The notes: generated by a model not told the origin, from the letters alone. Positions 10,875 through 20,178 are shown, numbered from the stretch's first letter. The stretch: DNA of 64,000 nt from Nitrobacter vulgaris (GCF_002028545.1 NZ_MWPQ01000026.1:63915-127914); one strand, 5' to 3'. Translations and numbers: made by a program.

Positions 10875-12848
10875 TCACGCCAGACATTGAAACAAGAGCG
10901 CGGGATCGCGTAATGGATCAAGTCTCAATCGTACCCCGCCCCACTCAATGGCGTGACGCTCGCAGGTCATGAGGTTTTCGATTGCGACGGGAGGCTTTGA
11001 TCCATTCACGGTCTCCATCCGGATCGACTCAAGCGGAAGCCAGAGTTCACGGCTCTCGCGCGAAAGCGCGATGGCCCCGACGATCGTGTTGGAGCCATCG
11101 TCGGATTGCTTGGTGAAGGCGATGATCTGATCGTTGTCGACAGGGAGAAACCTCAGATTACGAGTTTGCAAAAGCGCCGGATTGGTGCGCCGCGCCCGAT
11201 TGAGCGCTGCGATGTAAGATTTGATATTTCCGGGTGCATCCCAGTTGCGAACCTTGATCTCGTACTTCTCCGAGTTGAGATATTCTTCGCGCCCCGGAAT
11301 GGCCTCGTGCTCCAGAATCTCGAAGCCGTTGTAGATTCCGTAGGTACTCGACAGCGCAGCTGCCAGGGCAACCCGAGACTTGAACATCCACGGCTCGCCA
11401 CTTTGCAGATGGTAAGGCAGAATGTCTGGCGTGCTGACGAAAAAGTTGGGCCGGTAATAGTCGCGCTCAGGATATCCCGTCAGTTCGTTGAGATAGGATT
11501 CAATCTCTCCTTTCTGGGTTCGCCAGGTAAAGTAGGTATACGATTGTGTGAAGCCGAGCTTGGCGAGACCCTTCATGACCTTGGGTCGGGTGAACGCTTC
11601 GGCAAGGAAGATGACGCCGGGATCCTTGGTCTGGACCTCACGGATTAGCCATTCCCAGAAATTGAACGGCTTGGTGTGCGGATTGTCGATTCGAAAGATG
11701 CGCACGCCCTGATTGATCCAGAACAAGATCACATCGCGAAGCGCGTTCCACAGTGACCCTGCGTCCTCGCAACCGAAATCTGGATTGACAATATCTTCAT
11801 ATTTTTTGGGTGGATTTTCCGCATAACGCATCGAGCCGTCCGGAAGCCGCTTGAACCAGTCGGAATGCTGGGTGAGCCAGGGATGATCGGGCGAACATTG
11901 CACGGCGATGTCGAGCGCGATCTCCATGCCATGAGTCTTGCAGGCTGCTATCAACTCCCGGAAGTCGTCGAAAGTACCGAGATCGGGGTGAATGGCATCG
12001 TGCCCACCTTCCTTGGAGCCGATGGCGTAGGGGCTGCCAGGATCGTCGTCGGCGGCCGTCAGCGCATTGTTGCGCCCCTTCCGATTAGTTCTGCCGATGG
12101 GATGAATTGGCGTGAAGTAAAGGACGTCAAATCCCATGGCCGCGATATCGGGCAGCCGAGCAATACAATCCCGGAACGTGCCGTGCTGGCCGGGGACGGC
12201 ACTCTGGCTGCGTGGCACCATCTCGTACCACGCTCCCGCGACGGCAAGGGTGCGGTCGACCGTCAGCGGGTAAGACCGGGAGCGTGTGAGATCGGACCGG
12301 ACACAACCTTCGGCCATGGCGCTCGTCAATTCCGGCACGAGCAGGCTGGCGGGGTCACCCTTGTGAAGAAAGTCTTCGCATTGACGGAGGATGATCGCGG
12401 TCGCGTCCTTGTCGCCATACTGCGCGCGCGTCAGCAGCGCGGCGCCTTCGAGTGCGTCGAGGGTGATGTCCTGACCGGCCTTCTGCTTGAGTTCGAAATT
12501 ACGCTTCCAGGTGGCGAATTCGTCGGTCCAGGCCTCTATGGCATAAACGTAACGTCCTGGTTCGGCCGGTGCGAGGATTCCAAACCAGCGATCATTGTCT
12601 TGCAGGGTCATAACCGACCTTTGCCAGTCGCGATCCTGCTCATGCCGCCATATCAACTGTGCGACGATGACGTCATGCCCGCTTCGGAAGATGTCGGCCC
12701 AGACATCGATCCTATCGCCAGCGAGGCGCTTAACGGGAAAGCGTCCGGCGTCGATGCAGGGATAAACGTCTTCAATATGAAATGTGCCGACGGTTGCGCC
12801 TCTTTCGTCTGCACGCAACGGCATGCTTTTTTGCGTCGATACGGACAT
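10875..12848 (-). CDS. glgE: alpha-1,4-glucan:maltose-1-phosphate maltosyltransferase
   Basis: 657 residues from the ATG at 12848. The frame extends upstream to 12992 but that would run over the likely promoters and into malQ, and the conserved GlgE N-terminus (HIEDVYPCIDAGRFPVKR) begins just after the chosen start. GH13_3 signatures are present: GVRIFRIDNPHTKPF (nucleophile Asp), FLAEAFTRPKVM (Glu) and FVSTPDILPYHLQ (Asp). The enzyme transfers maltosyl units from maltose-1-phosphate to the non-reducing end of alpha-1,4-glucan. It is the first gene of the minus-strand operon and is followed 8 bases later by the TreS-maltokinase fusion that makes its donor. A GGAAC-N17-GTT element lies about 45-70 bases upstream. 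Confidence 0.95.
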   Translation of the reverse strand: MSVSTQKSMPLRADERGATVGTFHIEDVYPCIDAGRFPVKRLAGDRIDVWADIFRSGHDVIVAQLIWRHEQDRDWQRSVMTLQDNDRWFGILAPAEPGRYVYAIEAWTDEFATWKRNFELKQKAGQDITLDALEGAALLTRAQYGDKDATAIILRQCEDFLHKGDPASLLVPELTSAMAEGCVRSDLTRSRSYPLTVDRTLAVAGAWYEMVPRSQSAVPGQHGTFRDCIARLPDIAAMGFDVLYFTPIHPIGRTNRKGRNNALTAADDDPGSPYAIGSKEGGHDAIHPDLGTFDDFRELIAACKTHGMEIALDIAVQCSPDHPWLTQHSDWFKRLPDGSMRYAENPPKKYEDIVNPDFGCEDAGSLWNALRDVILFWINQGVRIFRIDNPHTKPFNFWEWLIREVQTKDPGVIFLAEAFTRPKVMKGLAKLGFTQSYTYFTWRTQKGEIESYLNELTGYPERDYYRPNFFVSTPDILPYHLQSGEPWMFKSRVALAAALSSTYGIYNGFEILEHEAIPGREEYLNSEKYEIKVRNWDAPGNIKSYIAALNRARRTNPALLQTRNLRFLPVDNDQIIAFTKQSDDGSNTIVGAIALSRESRELWLPLESIRMETVNGSKPPVAIENLMTCERHAIEWGGVRLRLDPLRDPALLFQCLA

Positions 12849-12894
12849 CACGCGCCAGTTAACCTGCTGATGAATAATGAAAGACTCGAAAGCT

Positions 12895-12919
12895 AACCCC
12901 AGGGCAGCCGCAAAGTTCC
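12895..12919 (-). promoter_or_regulatory. putative EcfG-type promoter of the glgE operon
   Basis: On the minus strand GGAAC (12919-12915) is followed by 17 bases and then GTT (12897-12895). GGAAC-N16/17-cGTT is the consensus of the general-stress sigma factor EcfG in alphaproteobacteria. Transcription would start near 12888, about 40 bases before the glgE ATG, which also supports the shorter glgE start. The match is by eye only. Confidence 0.55.
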
Positions 12920-12923
12920 CGAT

Positions 12924-12948
12924 GGAACTGCCCTTTTGTTCCCGAGTT
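12924..12948 (+). promoter_or_regulatory. putative EcfG-type promoter of malQ
   Basis: On the plus strand GGAAC (12924-12928) is followed by 17 bases and GTT (12946-12948). Transcription would start near 12955, about 20 bases before the malQ ATG. Its -35 is four bases from the opposing glgE -35, the pair forming the palindrome GTTCCCGATGGAAC. By-eye match only. Confidence 0.5.
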
Positions 12949-12976
12949 TGTTCCCTCTGTGAGGGCCGGTACGGGG

Positions 12977-14920
12977 ATGGATATCTATTCAAAAGCGCGC
13001 GATTTGGGCATCAATCTGGACTTTGTCGACGGACTAGGCCGCCGTCATCTCCTGGAAAATGATCGATTGCGCGCCTTTATTGAGAGTTTGCCATCGCCCC
13101 CGCGCCATCGCTTCTTGAAACAGCCCGTGGTCATCGTCGCCGACAAGGCTAAGTCTCGCATTCCTGTCGAAGCCGAGGCTAACGGCATCGCCTGGCGACT
13201 CGTGCAACGTGATGCGGTGCTCGCTCAAGGATACATCGCTTCGGCAACGATCGATATCCGGCGTTCAATAGCGGTCGGTACTTATCGATTGGAACTCGAA
13301 AGTGGCAATGGCACCATCATCGATTCAGTTCCCTTGCTGGTCACGCCTGAAAAAGCCTTTCAAGGCTCGTTCGAGCGCGTCTGGGTCCTGTCTGTTCAAC
13401 TGTACGCGCTGTCATCGTCGCGCAACTGGGGAATTGGTGATTTCACCGATCTTGCATCGCTGATCGAACTGTCCTCGGATTGGGGATGCCAGGGCATCGG
13501 CCTCAATCCACTTCACGCCCTGTTCGATGACCGCCCTCTTGAATGCAGCCCCTATGCGCCAAACAGCCGGCTGTTTCTTAATCCGCTTTATATCGATCCC
13601 GAGCGGATGCCGAATTTTTCGAGCGCGTGGCTGAGGCAGCATCGTGAACAACTCGATCGGGTCCGGGAAGGCAAACTGGTCGATTATGCGGCGGTTGCGA
13701 AACTGAAATACGCCGCATTCCGGCAGGCTTTTTCGGAGTTTCAGCATGATCAGGCCGCGCAAGCCGCATTCGAAATCTTCAGGAAGGAGAGAGGCGAGCT
13801 GTTGAAACGCTACGCCTGCTTCGAAGTGTTGCGGCGGAAATTCGGTCCGTCGCCTTGGTGGCTGTGGCCGGAAGAGTGGCGCCACCCGACTGATGCCGGA
13901 ATTCAAGCCATATGCAGCGGCCTACAGCGCGAGGAGGTGAAGTTCGTCGAGTTCGTGCAATGGTGCGCGGCGGCTCAGCTACAGTCATGCGCCGATCTCG
14001 CTGCTAAACGCGGAATGGCGGTCGGGCTTTATCTGGATGTCGCCGTCGGTGTTCAGGCCGGCGGGTTCGACGCCTGGAATGAGCAGAATGCCATCTCGCG
14101 CGCGCTTTCGGTTGGAGCGCCGCCAGATCAACTCAACACGTCGGGGCAGGATTGGGGATTGGCGGGATTCCATGCCGCTGGCCTCGAGGCGAGCGACTTT
14201 GCACCGTTTCGGGAGATGCTGCGCGCTTCGATGCGTTTCGCGGGAGCCATACGGCTGGATCATGTGCTCGGTCTCAGCCGGCTTTACTTGATACCGGCCG
14301 GAGCATCGCCTCTACAGGGAGCATATGTGGAGATGCCGTTGCAGGCGATGCTCGGCGTTATCGCGCAAGAGAGCGTCGGCCAGCGTTGTATCGTCATCGG
14401 CGAGGATCTTGGAACGGTACTGGAGGGTTTTCGCGACAGTCTTGCGGCATGGGGTGTGTGGTCTTACAAGGTGATGATGTTCGAACGCGGCAACGATGGT
14501 GCTTTTATTGAGTCGTCGGAATATGCCGCGAATGCGCTTGTCACCTTCACGACGCATGATCTTGCGTCCTTCGCCGGCTGGCAATCGCATTCCGATCTCA
14601 GGGTGAAGCGGGAGCTTGGGATCGATCCCGGCGAAACCGACGCGGAGCGGACGAATGCGCGCCACGCGTTCGAATGGAAGCTCGGTGAAGAACATATCGC
14701 AGCGAAGAATTTTCTTGGGGCCGTTGAATTTCTCGCGCGCACGCCGTCTCGCATTCTCGCGATCGCGCTCGACGATCTGATCGGATTGACGGATCAGCCG
14801 AATATTCCAGGTACGGTGAATGAGCACCCCAACTGGCGAAGACGAATTCCAGTCAAGTTGGAAGATCTGGACCAACACATCGACCTCGGCGCGCTCCGAC
14901 ACGCGCTCCGTGATCGCTGA
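12977..14920 (+). CDS. malQ: 4-alpha-glucanotransferase (amylomaltase)
   Basis: 647 residues from ATG 12977; a GTG at 12959 would add six residues. After an N-terminal extension of about 140 residues (common in proteobacterial MalQ) the GH77 domain begins with SSRNWGIGDFTDL and SPYAPNSRLFLNPLY. Catalytic regions are IRLDHVLGLSRLYLIP (nucleophile Asp), IVIGEDLGTV (Glu) and TTHDLASFAGW (Asp). It transfers glucan segments between alpha-1,4 chains and recycles short maltodextrins left by GlgX and GlgP. It is divergent from the glgE operon and may be co-induced with it through the paired GGAAC promoters. In many relatives malQ sits next to treZ and treY; here it is at the opposite end of the cluster from treZ. 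Confidence 0.95.
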   Translation: MDIYSKARDLGINLDFVDGLGRRHLLENDRLRAFIESLPSPPRHRFLKQPVVIVADKAKSRIPVEAEANGIAWRLVQRDAVLAQGYIASATIDIRRSIAVGTYRLELESGNGTIIDSVPLLVTPEKAFQGSFERVWVLSVQLYALSSSRNWGIGDFTDLASLIELSSDWGCQGIGLNPLHALFDDRPLECSPYAPNSRLFLNPLYIDPERMPNFSSAWLRQHREQLDRVREGKLVDYAAVAKLKYAAFRQAFSEFQHDQAAQAAFEIFRKERGELLKRYACFEVLRRKFGPSPWWLWPEEWRHPTDAGIQAICSGLQREEVKFVEFVQWCAAAQLQSCADLAAKRGMAVGLYLDVAVGVQAGGFDAWNEQNAISRALSVGAPPDQLNTSGQDWGLAGFHAAGLEASDFAPFREMLRASMRFAGAIRLDHVLGLSRLYLIPAGASPLQGAYVEMPLQAMLGVIAQESVGQRCIVIGEDLGTVLEGFRDSLAAWGVWSYKVMMFERGNDGAFIESSEYAANALVTFTTHDLASFAGWQSHSDLRVKRELGIDPGETDAERTNARHAFEWKLGEEHIAAKNFLGAVEFLARTPSRILAIALDDLIGLTDQPNIPGTVNEHPNWRRRIPVKLEDLDQHIDLGALRHALRDR

Positions 14921-15039
14921 AACAGCGTTTGGGATAATCCAGATGCTCAATATGCTAAGCGGCTACGACGCATCACCTAAAGAATGGACCGTCAGGAACG
15001 GGCTTATAGCCCTAACGACAAGGACGCAGTCAGAGCGGC

Positions 15040-15552
15040 TCAGGGATAGCCGCGCAGCATCAACCGGTCCGCGCGAACTTCCCAACTCTCGAGTCGATTG
15101 AGGAAGCTCATCCCTAAAAGGTTGGCTTTCATCTGGCCGCGCGGCACGACGAGCGCAGGCACGGATCGCTCGACAAGTTTCCCAACTGCGAGCCTGTCGA
15201 GCGTCAGGCGAGCGGCGCGCGCTCGCCCGCCGGCGGTCTCGACATCGACATCGTAGTTCAGCAATTCCAGCGGTAATCCGGCAGCCTTCGCCGTTTCGTA
15301 GGTGAGGACGACGGACGTTGCGCCGGTGTCAATGATCATTGGCGTCTTCACGCCGTTGATCTTTGCGTGAAGTGTAAAATCGCCGTTCTCTGTCCGAGGA
15401 ATCTGGACGCTCCGTGGGGGGCTCGCGGCGGCCTTGTGCAGCATCGTCGAGACCAATTTTCCCGCAGCCGATATTCGTGCGGGATCCCCATAGGCAACCA
15501 CCGCTCCGGCGGTTGCCACCAGCATTCCGATCACGAGCAGGATGCGGATCAC
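15040..15552 (-). CDS. retropepsin-like aspartic protease, membrane-anchored (TIGR02281 family)
   Basis: 170 residues. Residues 1-22 form a hydrophobic signal anchor, followed by a linker and a single clan AA aspartic protease domain with the active-site motif IDTGATSVVLT and the later hydrophobic-Gly motif (LLGMSFLNRL). A single such domain would need to dimerise, as in retropepsins. The family is widespread in alphaproteobacteria and faces the periplasm; the substrate is not known to me. It is convergent with malQ (about 120 bases apart) and lies 46 bases downstream of the histidine kinase gene on the same strand, so the two could be co-transcribed. Confidence 0.8.
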   Translation of the reverse strand: MIRILLVIGMLVATAGAVVAYGDPARISAAGKLVSTMLHKAAASPPRSVQIPRTENGDFTLHAKINGVKTPMIIDTGATSVVLTYETAKAAGLPLELLNYDVDVETAGGRARAARLTLDRLAVGKLVERSVPALVVPRGQMKANLLGMSFLNRLESWEVRADRLMLRGYP

Positions 15553-15598
15553 AACGCACCTGCCGCGTTTTCGGCCAGACCTGGAGTGCGAGTCGCCA

Positions 15599-17209
15599 TC
15601 ATGCTCTAAGACCTGTTCCAGCGTTCATGATCGGCGTGTTCCGCAGGCGGCGTCTTTCGTCGGCTATGTGATCGTCCGCTTGCCCAGGTTGAAGCCGCGG
15701 ACTTTCCTCCGCCATGGGCGCCAGAGCAGACATCACGCGTTCCGGCGGAAAGGTAACGATGACCTCCGTGCCAACGCGAAGCTTGGATTTCAGCGTGAAC
15801 GTACCGCCGTGCATGTCGATCAGGCTCTTAGCGATCGGCAAACCAAGACCCGCGCCTTGTTCTGCGGATTTGATCGAATTCGATCCCTGTCCGAACGAGG
15901 CAAGCACAATCGGGATTTCGTCTTCCGCGATCCCGGAGCCGTTGTCCTTGACACTGAGGTATTGCCCGCCTGAAGCAGTCCATCCGACCTTCAGCAATAT
16001 CTCTCCGCCTTGTGGCGTGAACTTGATTGAATTCGACAACAGATTGAGCACGATCTGGCGCGTGGCGCGCTCGTCACCCCAGATGCGAGGCATATCTTGT
16101 TCGAACACGTCATAAATTGTGATGCCGCGGTTCGAGGCCCGTAACTTCAGCAGATGGTGACATTCGGTCACGACATGGACCAGAGATACGGCCTCTTCGT
16201 TGAGTTCATAACGGCCGGCCTCGATCCGCGATAGATCAAGAATCTCATTGATCAAATTCAGGAGGTGAACGCCGGAGTTATGAATGTCGGCCGAATAGGT
16301 CTTGTAAACTGCAACCGCGTGCTCGCCGAAAATTTCACTCTTCATGACCTCGGAAAATCCGAGAATGGCATTCAAGGGCGTCCGCAATTCGTGACTCATT
16401 TGAGCCAGAAACCGTGATTTTGCGACGTTGGCCGATTCCGCGCGATGCCGCGCTTCGTCCGAAATAGCCTTCGCCTGCTCAAGTTCGCCGATTAGGGCGT
16501 CCTTCTCCGCCCGCGCTTCGAGCGTCGCCAGCGTCGTGGAATGCAAACGATGCGCGAGCAGGGCGAAGAAGCCCTCCGCAGTCAGCGCCAGAATGGCAAG
16601 GATGTAGTTGTTGAAGCTGCCGGCAGTCGCGAACTTCAGCGCGATTGCCGAGGTTACGGGGGCGGTTGCGGCAAGGGCGGCAATCGGCAGACTGGCCGAG
16701 AGCATACTCGATACCGCCACGACCAGCAGCATCAGAAACATCATCAGGGTATTTGTGACCTGATCCGAGCCGGCAGGATGCACTAGAATCGTCGTCCAAC
16801 ACAGGCCGTATAGGAGATCGAGCAAAATGAAACGCGCGCGCCATTTGCGTGTGCTATTGGCCGATGATGGTGTCTTGAGATAATTCTTGCAGTTGTAGAT
16901 GATGACTGCGTGGAGGCAGAGCATTCCGAACGTCCACGCCGCGGCGGCGGTGGGCGCTATCCAGAAGCCGAAGAGCACGCCAGTTGCAACCAAGAGCAGC
17001 ATCACGACAAACGATGCCGACAGTCGTGTTTGCGCATATTGCCGGAGCAGTTCGTGATCGAACGCCGGCCGTGTTCCGCTGGTTGAAGTCAGGCGGTCGC
17101 GCGCTTCGCGGACGCGCTGCGTGGTGGCGCGGCGATGACGTGCGGACGGTACAATCGCGGGAGCGACCGGAAGCTGGACGACTTCAGGTTTATCGGCGGG
17201 AGTACTCAT
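15599..17209 (-). CDS. membrane sensor histidine kinase (PleC/DivJ-like)
   Basis: 536 residues from ATG 17209 (a TTG lies one codon upstream). A polar N-terminus is followed by about six hydrophobic segments between residues 65 and 225, a short coiled coil, and a HisKA/HATPase core. The H box is MSHELRTPLNAILGFSEVMK (His near 273), the N box NLLSNSIKF, and G boxes DNGSGIAED and GAGLGLPIAKS are intact. The phosphoacceptor region, with DIHNSGVHLLNLINEILDLS, resembles the PleC/DivJ/PdhS group that acts on DivK-like regulators in alphaproteobacteria; this assignment is inference. No response regulator gene is adjacent, so it is an orphan kinase. No periplasmic sensor domain is apparent; sensing would be through the membrane. 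Confidence 0.88.
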   Translation of the reverse strand: MSTPADKPEVVQLPVAPAIVPSARHRRATTQRVREARDRLTSTSGTRPAFDHELLRQYAQTRLSASFVVMLLLVATGVLFGFWIAPTAAAAWTFGMLCLHAVIIYNCKNYLKTPSSANSTRKWRARFILLDLLYGLCWTTILVHPAGSDQVTNTLMMFLMLLVVAVSSMLSASLPIAALAATAPVTSAIALKFATAGSFNNYILAILALTAEGFFALLAHRLHSTTLATLEARAEKDALIGELEQAKAISDEARHRAESANVAKSRFLAQMSHELRTPLNAILGFSEVMKSEIFGEHAVAVYKTYSADIHNSGVHLLNLINEILDLSRIEAGRYELNEEAVSLVHVVTECHHLLKLRASNRGITIYDVFEQDMPRIWGDERATRQIVLNLLSNSIKFTPQGGEILLKVGWTASGGQYLSVKDNGSGIAEDEIPIVLASFGQGSNSIKSAEQGAGLGLPIAKSLIDMHGGTFTLKSKLRVGTEVIVTFPPERVMSALAPMAEESPRLQPGQADDHIADERRRLRNTPIMNAGTGLRA

Positions 17210-17378
17210 CAACCAGACACAAATCCTGTACGCGGCCGCGCGAGTCGTTACTGATCCATTTCTCGCGCCAAATCCTTAAAGGCGGCCTTAAAAAGCAGGA
17301 TAATCCGGTTAACGGGACGTTAATTGCTTTCGACGGCGATCGACCGGGGCAGGGGGAGCGTCGTGAATCGGACAGCCG

Positions 17379-18248
17379 TTAACGTTCGAGTCGCGCCAGA
17401 AGGCTGGACGTGTCCCAGCGGCGGCCGCCCATCTTTTCGACTTCCGAGTAAAAGGCGTCCACAAGGCTTGTGACTGGCAGGCTTGCGCCGTTGCGACGGG
17501 CCTCGGAGATGCAGATTGAAAGGTCCTTGCGCATCCATTCGACGGCGAAGCCGAAATCGAACCTGCCTTCATTCATCGTCTTGGAACGGTTCTCCATCTG
17601 CCAGGATTGCGCGGCGCCCTTCGAAATCACGTCGACAACTGCATTGACGTCAAGTCCTGCCTTTTTGGCGAAGTGGATACCTTCCGATAATCCCTCCACG
17701 AGGCCGGCAATGCAGATCTGATTGACCATCTTGGTCAATTGACCGGCACCCGCTGGGCCGAGCCGTTTGCACATCCTGGCATAGGCCGCGATGATCGGTT
17801 CGGCGCGAGTATAAGCGTCCTCTTCTCCGCCGCACATCACGGTAAGAAAGCCGTTTTCGGCGCCGGCCTGGCCCCCGGAGACCGGGGCGTCCACAAAGCC
17901 AAAACCGCGCCTGGTTGCTTCGGCATCAAGCTCGCGTGCGACCTGAGCGGAGGCCGTCGTATGATCGACGAAGATTGATCCTGGCTTCATTCCCGCAAAG
18001 GCACCGCCTGCGCCGATTGTGATCGCACGCAGGTCGTCGTCGTTGCCGACGCACGCCATTACGAAATCCTGACCTCCGGCGGCCGCTTCCGGCGTCGCTG
18101 CGGTTTTCCCGCCAAATTTTTCGGCCCATGCCTTGGCTTTGGCCGGCGTTCGATTGAACACGGTCACCTCGTGGCCGCCCTTTGCGACGAGATGTCCTGC
18201 CATGGGGAACCCCATGACGCCGAGACCGAGAAATGCGACTTTAGCCAT
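17379..18248 (-). CDS. NAD(P)-dependent beta-hydroxyacid dehydrogenase (3-hydroxyisobutyrate/tartronate semialdehyde type)
   Basis: 289 residues, the normal length. The N-terminal Rossmann motif is FLGLGVMGFPMAGHL; the substrate motif is FVDAPVSGGQAGAENG; the catalytic Lys lies in GAGQLTKMVNQ. Members reduce or oxidise 3-hydroxyisobutyrate, tartronate semialdehyde or succinic/glyoxylic semialdehydes; the exact substrate cannot be told from sequence. The gene stands alone, with 166 bases to the histidine kinase start and a divergent VOC gene 240 bases upstream. Confidence 0.88.
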   Translation of the reverse strand: MAKVAFLGLGVMGFPMAGHLVAKGGHEVTVFNRTPAKAKAWAEKFGGKTAATPEAAAGGQDFVMACVGNDDDLRAITIGAGGAFAGMKPGSIFVDHTTASAQVARELDAEATRRGFGFVDAPVSGGQAGAENGFLTVMCGGEEDAYTRAEPIIAAYARMCKRLGPAGAGQLTKMVNQICIAGLVEGLSEGIHFAKKAGLDVNAVVDVISKGAAQSWQMENRSKTMNEGRFDFGFAVEWMRKDLSICISEARRNGASLPVTSLVDAFYSEVEKMGGRRWDTSSLLARLER

Positions 18249-18488
18249 GACCGAGCCTTGTTCAAATCCTGAGGTTTCACTGAAAGAGTGATGAGCGCGT
18301 TGCGATGAACGAGTTGCGAAATCTCGCCATCATCAGCATAGCTCTTGAGATCGCAGCGGCAAAGGTCGGAAAGCCTGAAGGAGTCCGGAGGCGACGGGTA
18401 TTGTGACGAACGAATTTCCAACGCGATTCAAAACGCGTTAGAGTGGAATGGGACAATCATTTTCCGGGCCGGACAAGGGAGCGCGCGC

Positions 18489-18878
18489 ATGAGCGTTGGG
18501 ATGCTCGATCATTTCAATATCCGGACCCGCAAACTTGCCGAGACGGTACGGTTTTACGAGGAGATTCTCGGTCTGACGAACGGGGATCGACCAGATTTCG
18601 CGTTTCCGGGCGCGTGGCTCTACAGCGAGGGCAAGCCTGTGGTTCACCTCGTCGACATTGCGCCGACCTCCGAACCCCAAAAGCCGGATTCCGGTGTTGT
18701 CCATCATATCGCCTTCGCAAGCCGCGATTTCGGGGGCATGAAACAGCGCCTTCAGTCGAAAGGGTTCACGTTCAGGTCTCGCGAAGTCCCCGGCGGAGCC
18801 ATCTGGCAGATTTTCGTCAGCGACCCGAACGGCGTGTTGATCGAACTCAACTATGACGCTGTGGCTGAACGGGTCTGA
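18489..18878 (+). CDS. VOC/glyoxalase-fold protein
   Basis: 129 residues from ATG 18489, preceded by AGGGA at a suitable distance; an in-frame TTG at 18345 would add 48 unconserved residues. Two beta-alpha-beta-beta-beta modules are recognisable, starting LDHFNIRT and VHHIAFAS, and the C-terminal metal-site motif VSDPNGVLIELNY is present (His near 8, His near 75 and Glu near 120 as likely ligands). The family includes glyoxalase I, dioxygenases and methylmalonyl-CoA epimerase; the reaction here is unknown. Confidence 0.82.
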   Translation: MSVGMLDHFNIRTRKLAETVRFYEEILGLTNGDRPDFAFPGAWLYSEGKPVVHLVDIAPTSEPQKPDSGVVHHIAFASRDFGGMKQRLQSKGFTFRSREVPGGAIWQIFVSDPNGVLIELNYDAVAERV

Positions 18879-19035
18879 CTTTTCCGGCCTTGACGGGGTG
18901 AGGCGGGCTGCGGCCGTTCGTTCGGCCAAGGTTTGCTTTCTCGATTAGCCAAGATACAGGCGTTGACCCGGCTGCGGCGGGTAGCCATGTAGACCCTGTT
19001 TTCGAAGCAGAGAGCGCCTACTCAGGAGAGACGAC

Positions 19036-20175
19036 TTGAATGTAACACCACAGCAAGTTCTCGACCGGCTGGCCGGTGTGCTCTCTCCCGGTGGCGTGGC
19101 GCTGACCGTCGCCGATGTGCTGTCGGAGATCGCTGTCAACGGCGACAAGGTATTTTTCTCTATCAACGTCGAGGCGCCGGAAATCAAGGTCTGGGAGGAG
19201 GTTCGCGCCAACGCCGAAGCGGCCGTGCGCGCGATTCCGGGAGTGTCGGTCGCGATGGTGGCTTTGACAGCTGAACGCAAGCCGGACAGCACGACGCCAA
19301 GTTTATCGTCGCGGTCGGAGCAAGGGATTCCGCACGTGTCGACACGTCGGTCAACACAAAATTCGGCATCAGCTTCACCGATGGCGCGACAGGCGGATAT
19401 TCCCGGAGTCGCCGCCATTATTGCCGTTGCTTCCGGCAAGGGCGGTGTCGGCAAGTCGACCACCGCGCTTAATCTCGCGCTGGGCCTACGGGATCTCGGT
19501 TTGCGTGTCGGTCTGCTCGATGCCGATATCTACGGGCCATCAATTCCAAGATTGACCGGTATTCGTGAAAAGCCGCAATTGACAGACGACAAGAAGATAG
19601 TGCCCATCGGGCGGTTTGGCCTTGCCATCATGTCGGTCGGCTTTCTGATCGAGGAAGAAAGTGCGATGATCTGGCGCGGCCCGATGGTGGCCTCGGCGAT
19701 CAGGCAAATGCTGCGCGATGTGGCTTGGGGCCAACTCGACGTTCTGGTCGTGGACATGCCGCCCGGAACCGGCGATGCTCAGCTGACGCTGGCTCAGAAC
19801 GTGCCGCTCAAGGGCGCCGTCATCATTTCGACACCGCAGGATTTGTCACTGATCGACGCACGGCGCGGACTTGCCATGTTCAGAAAAGTCAACGTGCCGG
19901 TTTTCGGCATTATCGAAAACATGAGTTTCTTTCAGTGTCCACATTGCGGGGGGCGAAGCGATATCTTTGGCCATGGGGGCGCGCGACACGAGGCGGAACG
20001 GCTGGGAGTACCGTTCCTTGGCGAAATCCCGCTTCATATGTCGATTCGCGAGACTTCCGATTCCGGTTATCCGGTAGTCGAGAGCCAGCCTGAGGGTCCC
20101 CATGCGGCGATCTATCGTGCCATCGCCGAAACTATTCGTGACCGGCTCCACGACGCGGTCGCCGTAGCCCGGTGA
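19036..20175 (+). CDS. mrp: Mrp/NBP35-family iron-sulfur cluster carrier ATPase
   Basis: 379 residues with a TTG start at 19036, decided by AGGAGA seven bases upstream and by the conserved N-terminal MIP18/DUF59 domain that begins right after it (residues 1-85). A linker of about 40 low-complexity residues (Ser/Thr/Arg) leads to the P-loop ATPase: SGKGGVGKSTT (deviant Walker A), DADIYGPSIPR, VDMPPGTGDAQLT, and the cluster-binding CxxC in FFQCPHCGG. It carries and transfers [4Fe-4S] clusters to apoproteins. It is monocistronic as far as can be seen, followed directly by a long inverted repeat. Confidence 0.94.
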   Translation: MNVTPQQVLDRLAGVLSPGGVALTVADVLSEIAVNGDKVFFSINVEAPEIKVWEEVRANAEAAVRAIPGVSVAMVALTAERKPDSTTPSLSSRSEQGIPHVSTRRSTQNSASASPMARQADIPGVAAIIAVASGKGGVGKSTTALNLALGLRDLGLRVGLLDADIYGPSIPRLTGIREKPQLTDDKKIVPIGRFGLAIMSVGFLIEEESAMIWRGPMVASAIRQMLRDVAWGQLDVLVVDMPPGTGDAQLTLAQNVPLKGAVIISTPQDLSLIDARRGLAMFRKVNVPVFGIIENMSFFQCPHCGGRSDIFGHGGARHEAERLGVPFLGEIPLHMSIRETSDSGYPVVESQPEGPHAAIYRAIAETIRDRLHDAVAVAR

Positions 20176-20178
20176 TCC

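Noticed and set aside
11865..12896. 343-codon open frame on the plus strand opposite glgE
   Set aside because: It is antisense to a gene with all GlgE motifs, shows no recognisable domain, and runs through the promoter region; a GC-rich antisense shadow.
12849..12992. Longer N-terminus for GlgE (start at 12992)
   Set aside because: It would cover the likely promoters and overlap malQ; the added residues are unlike GlgE.
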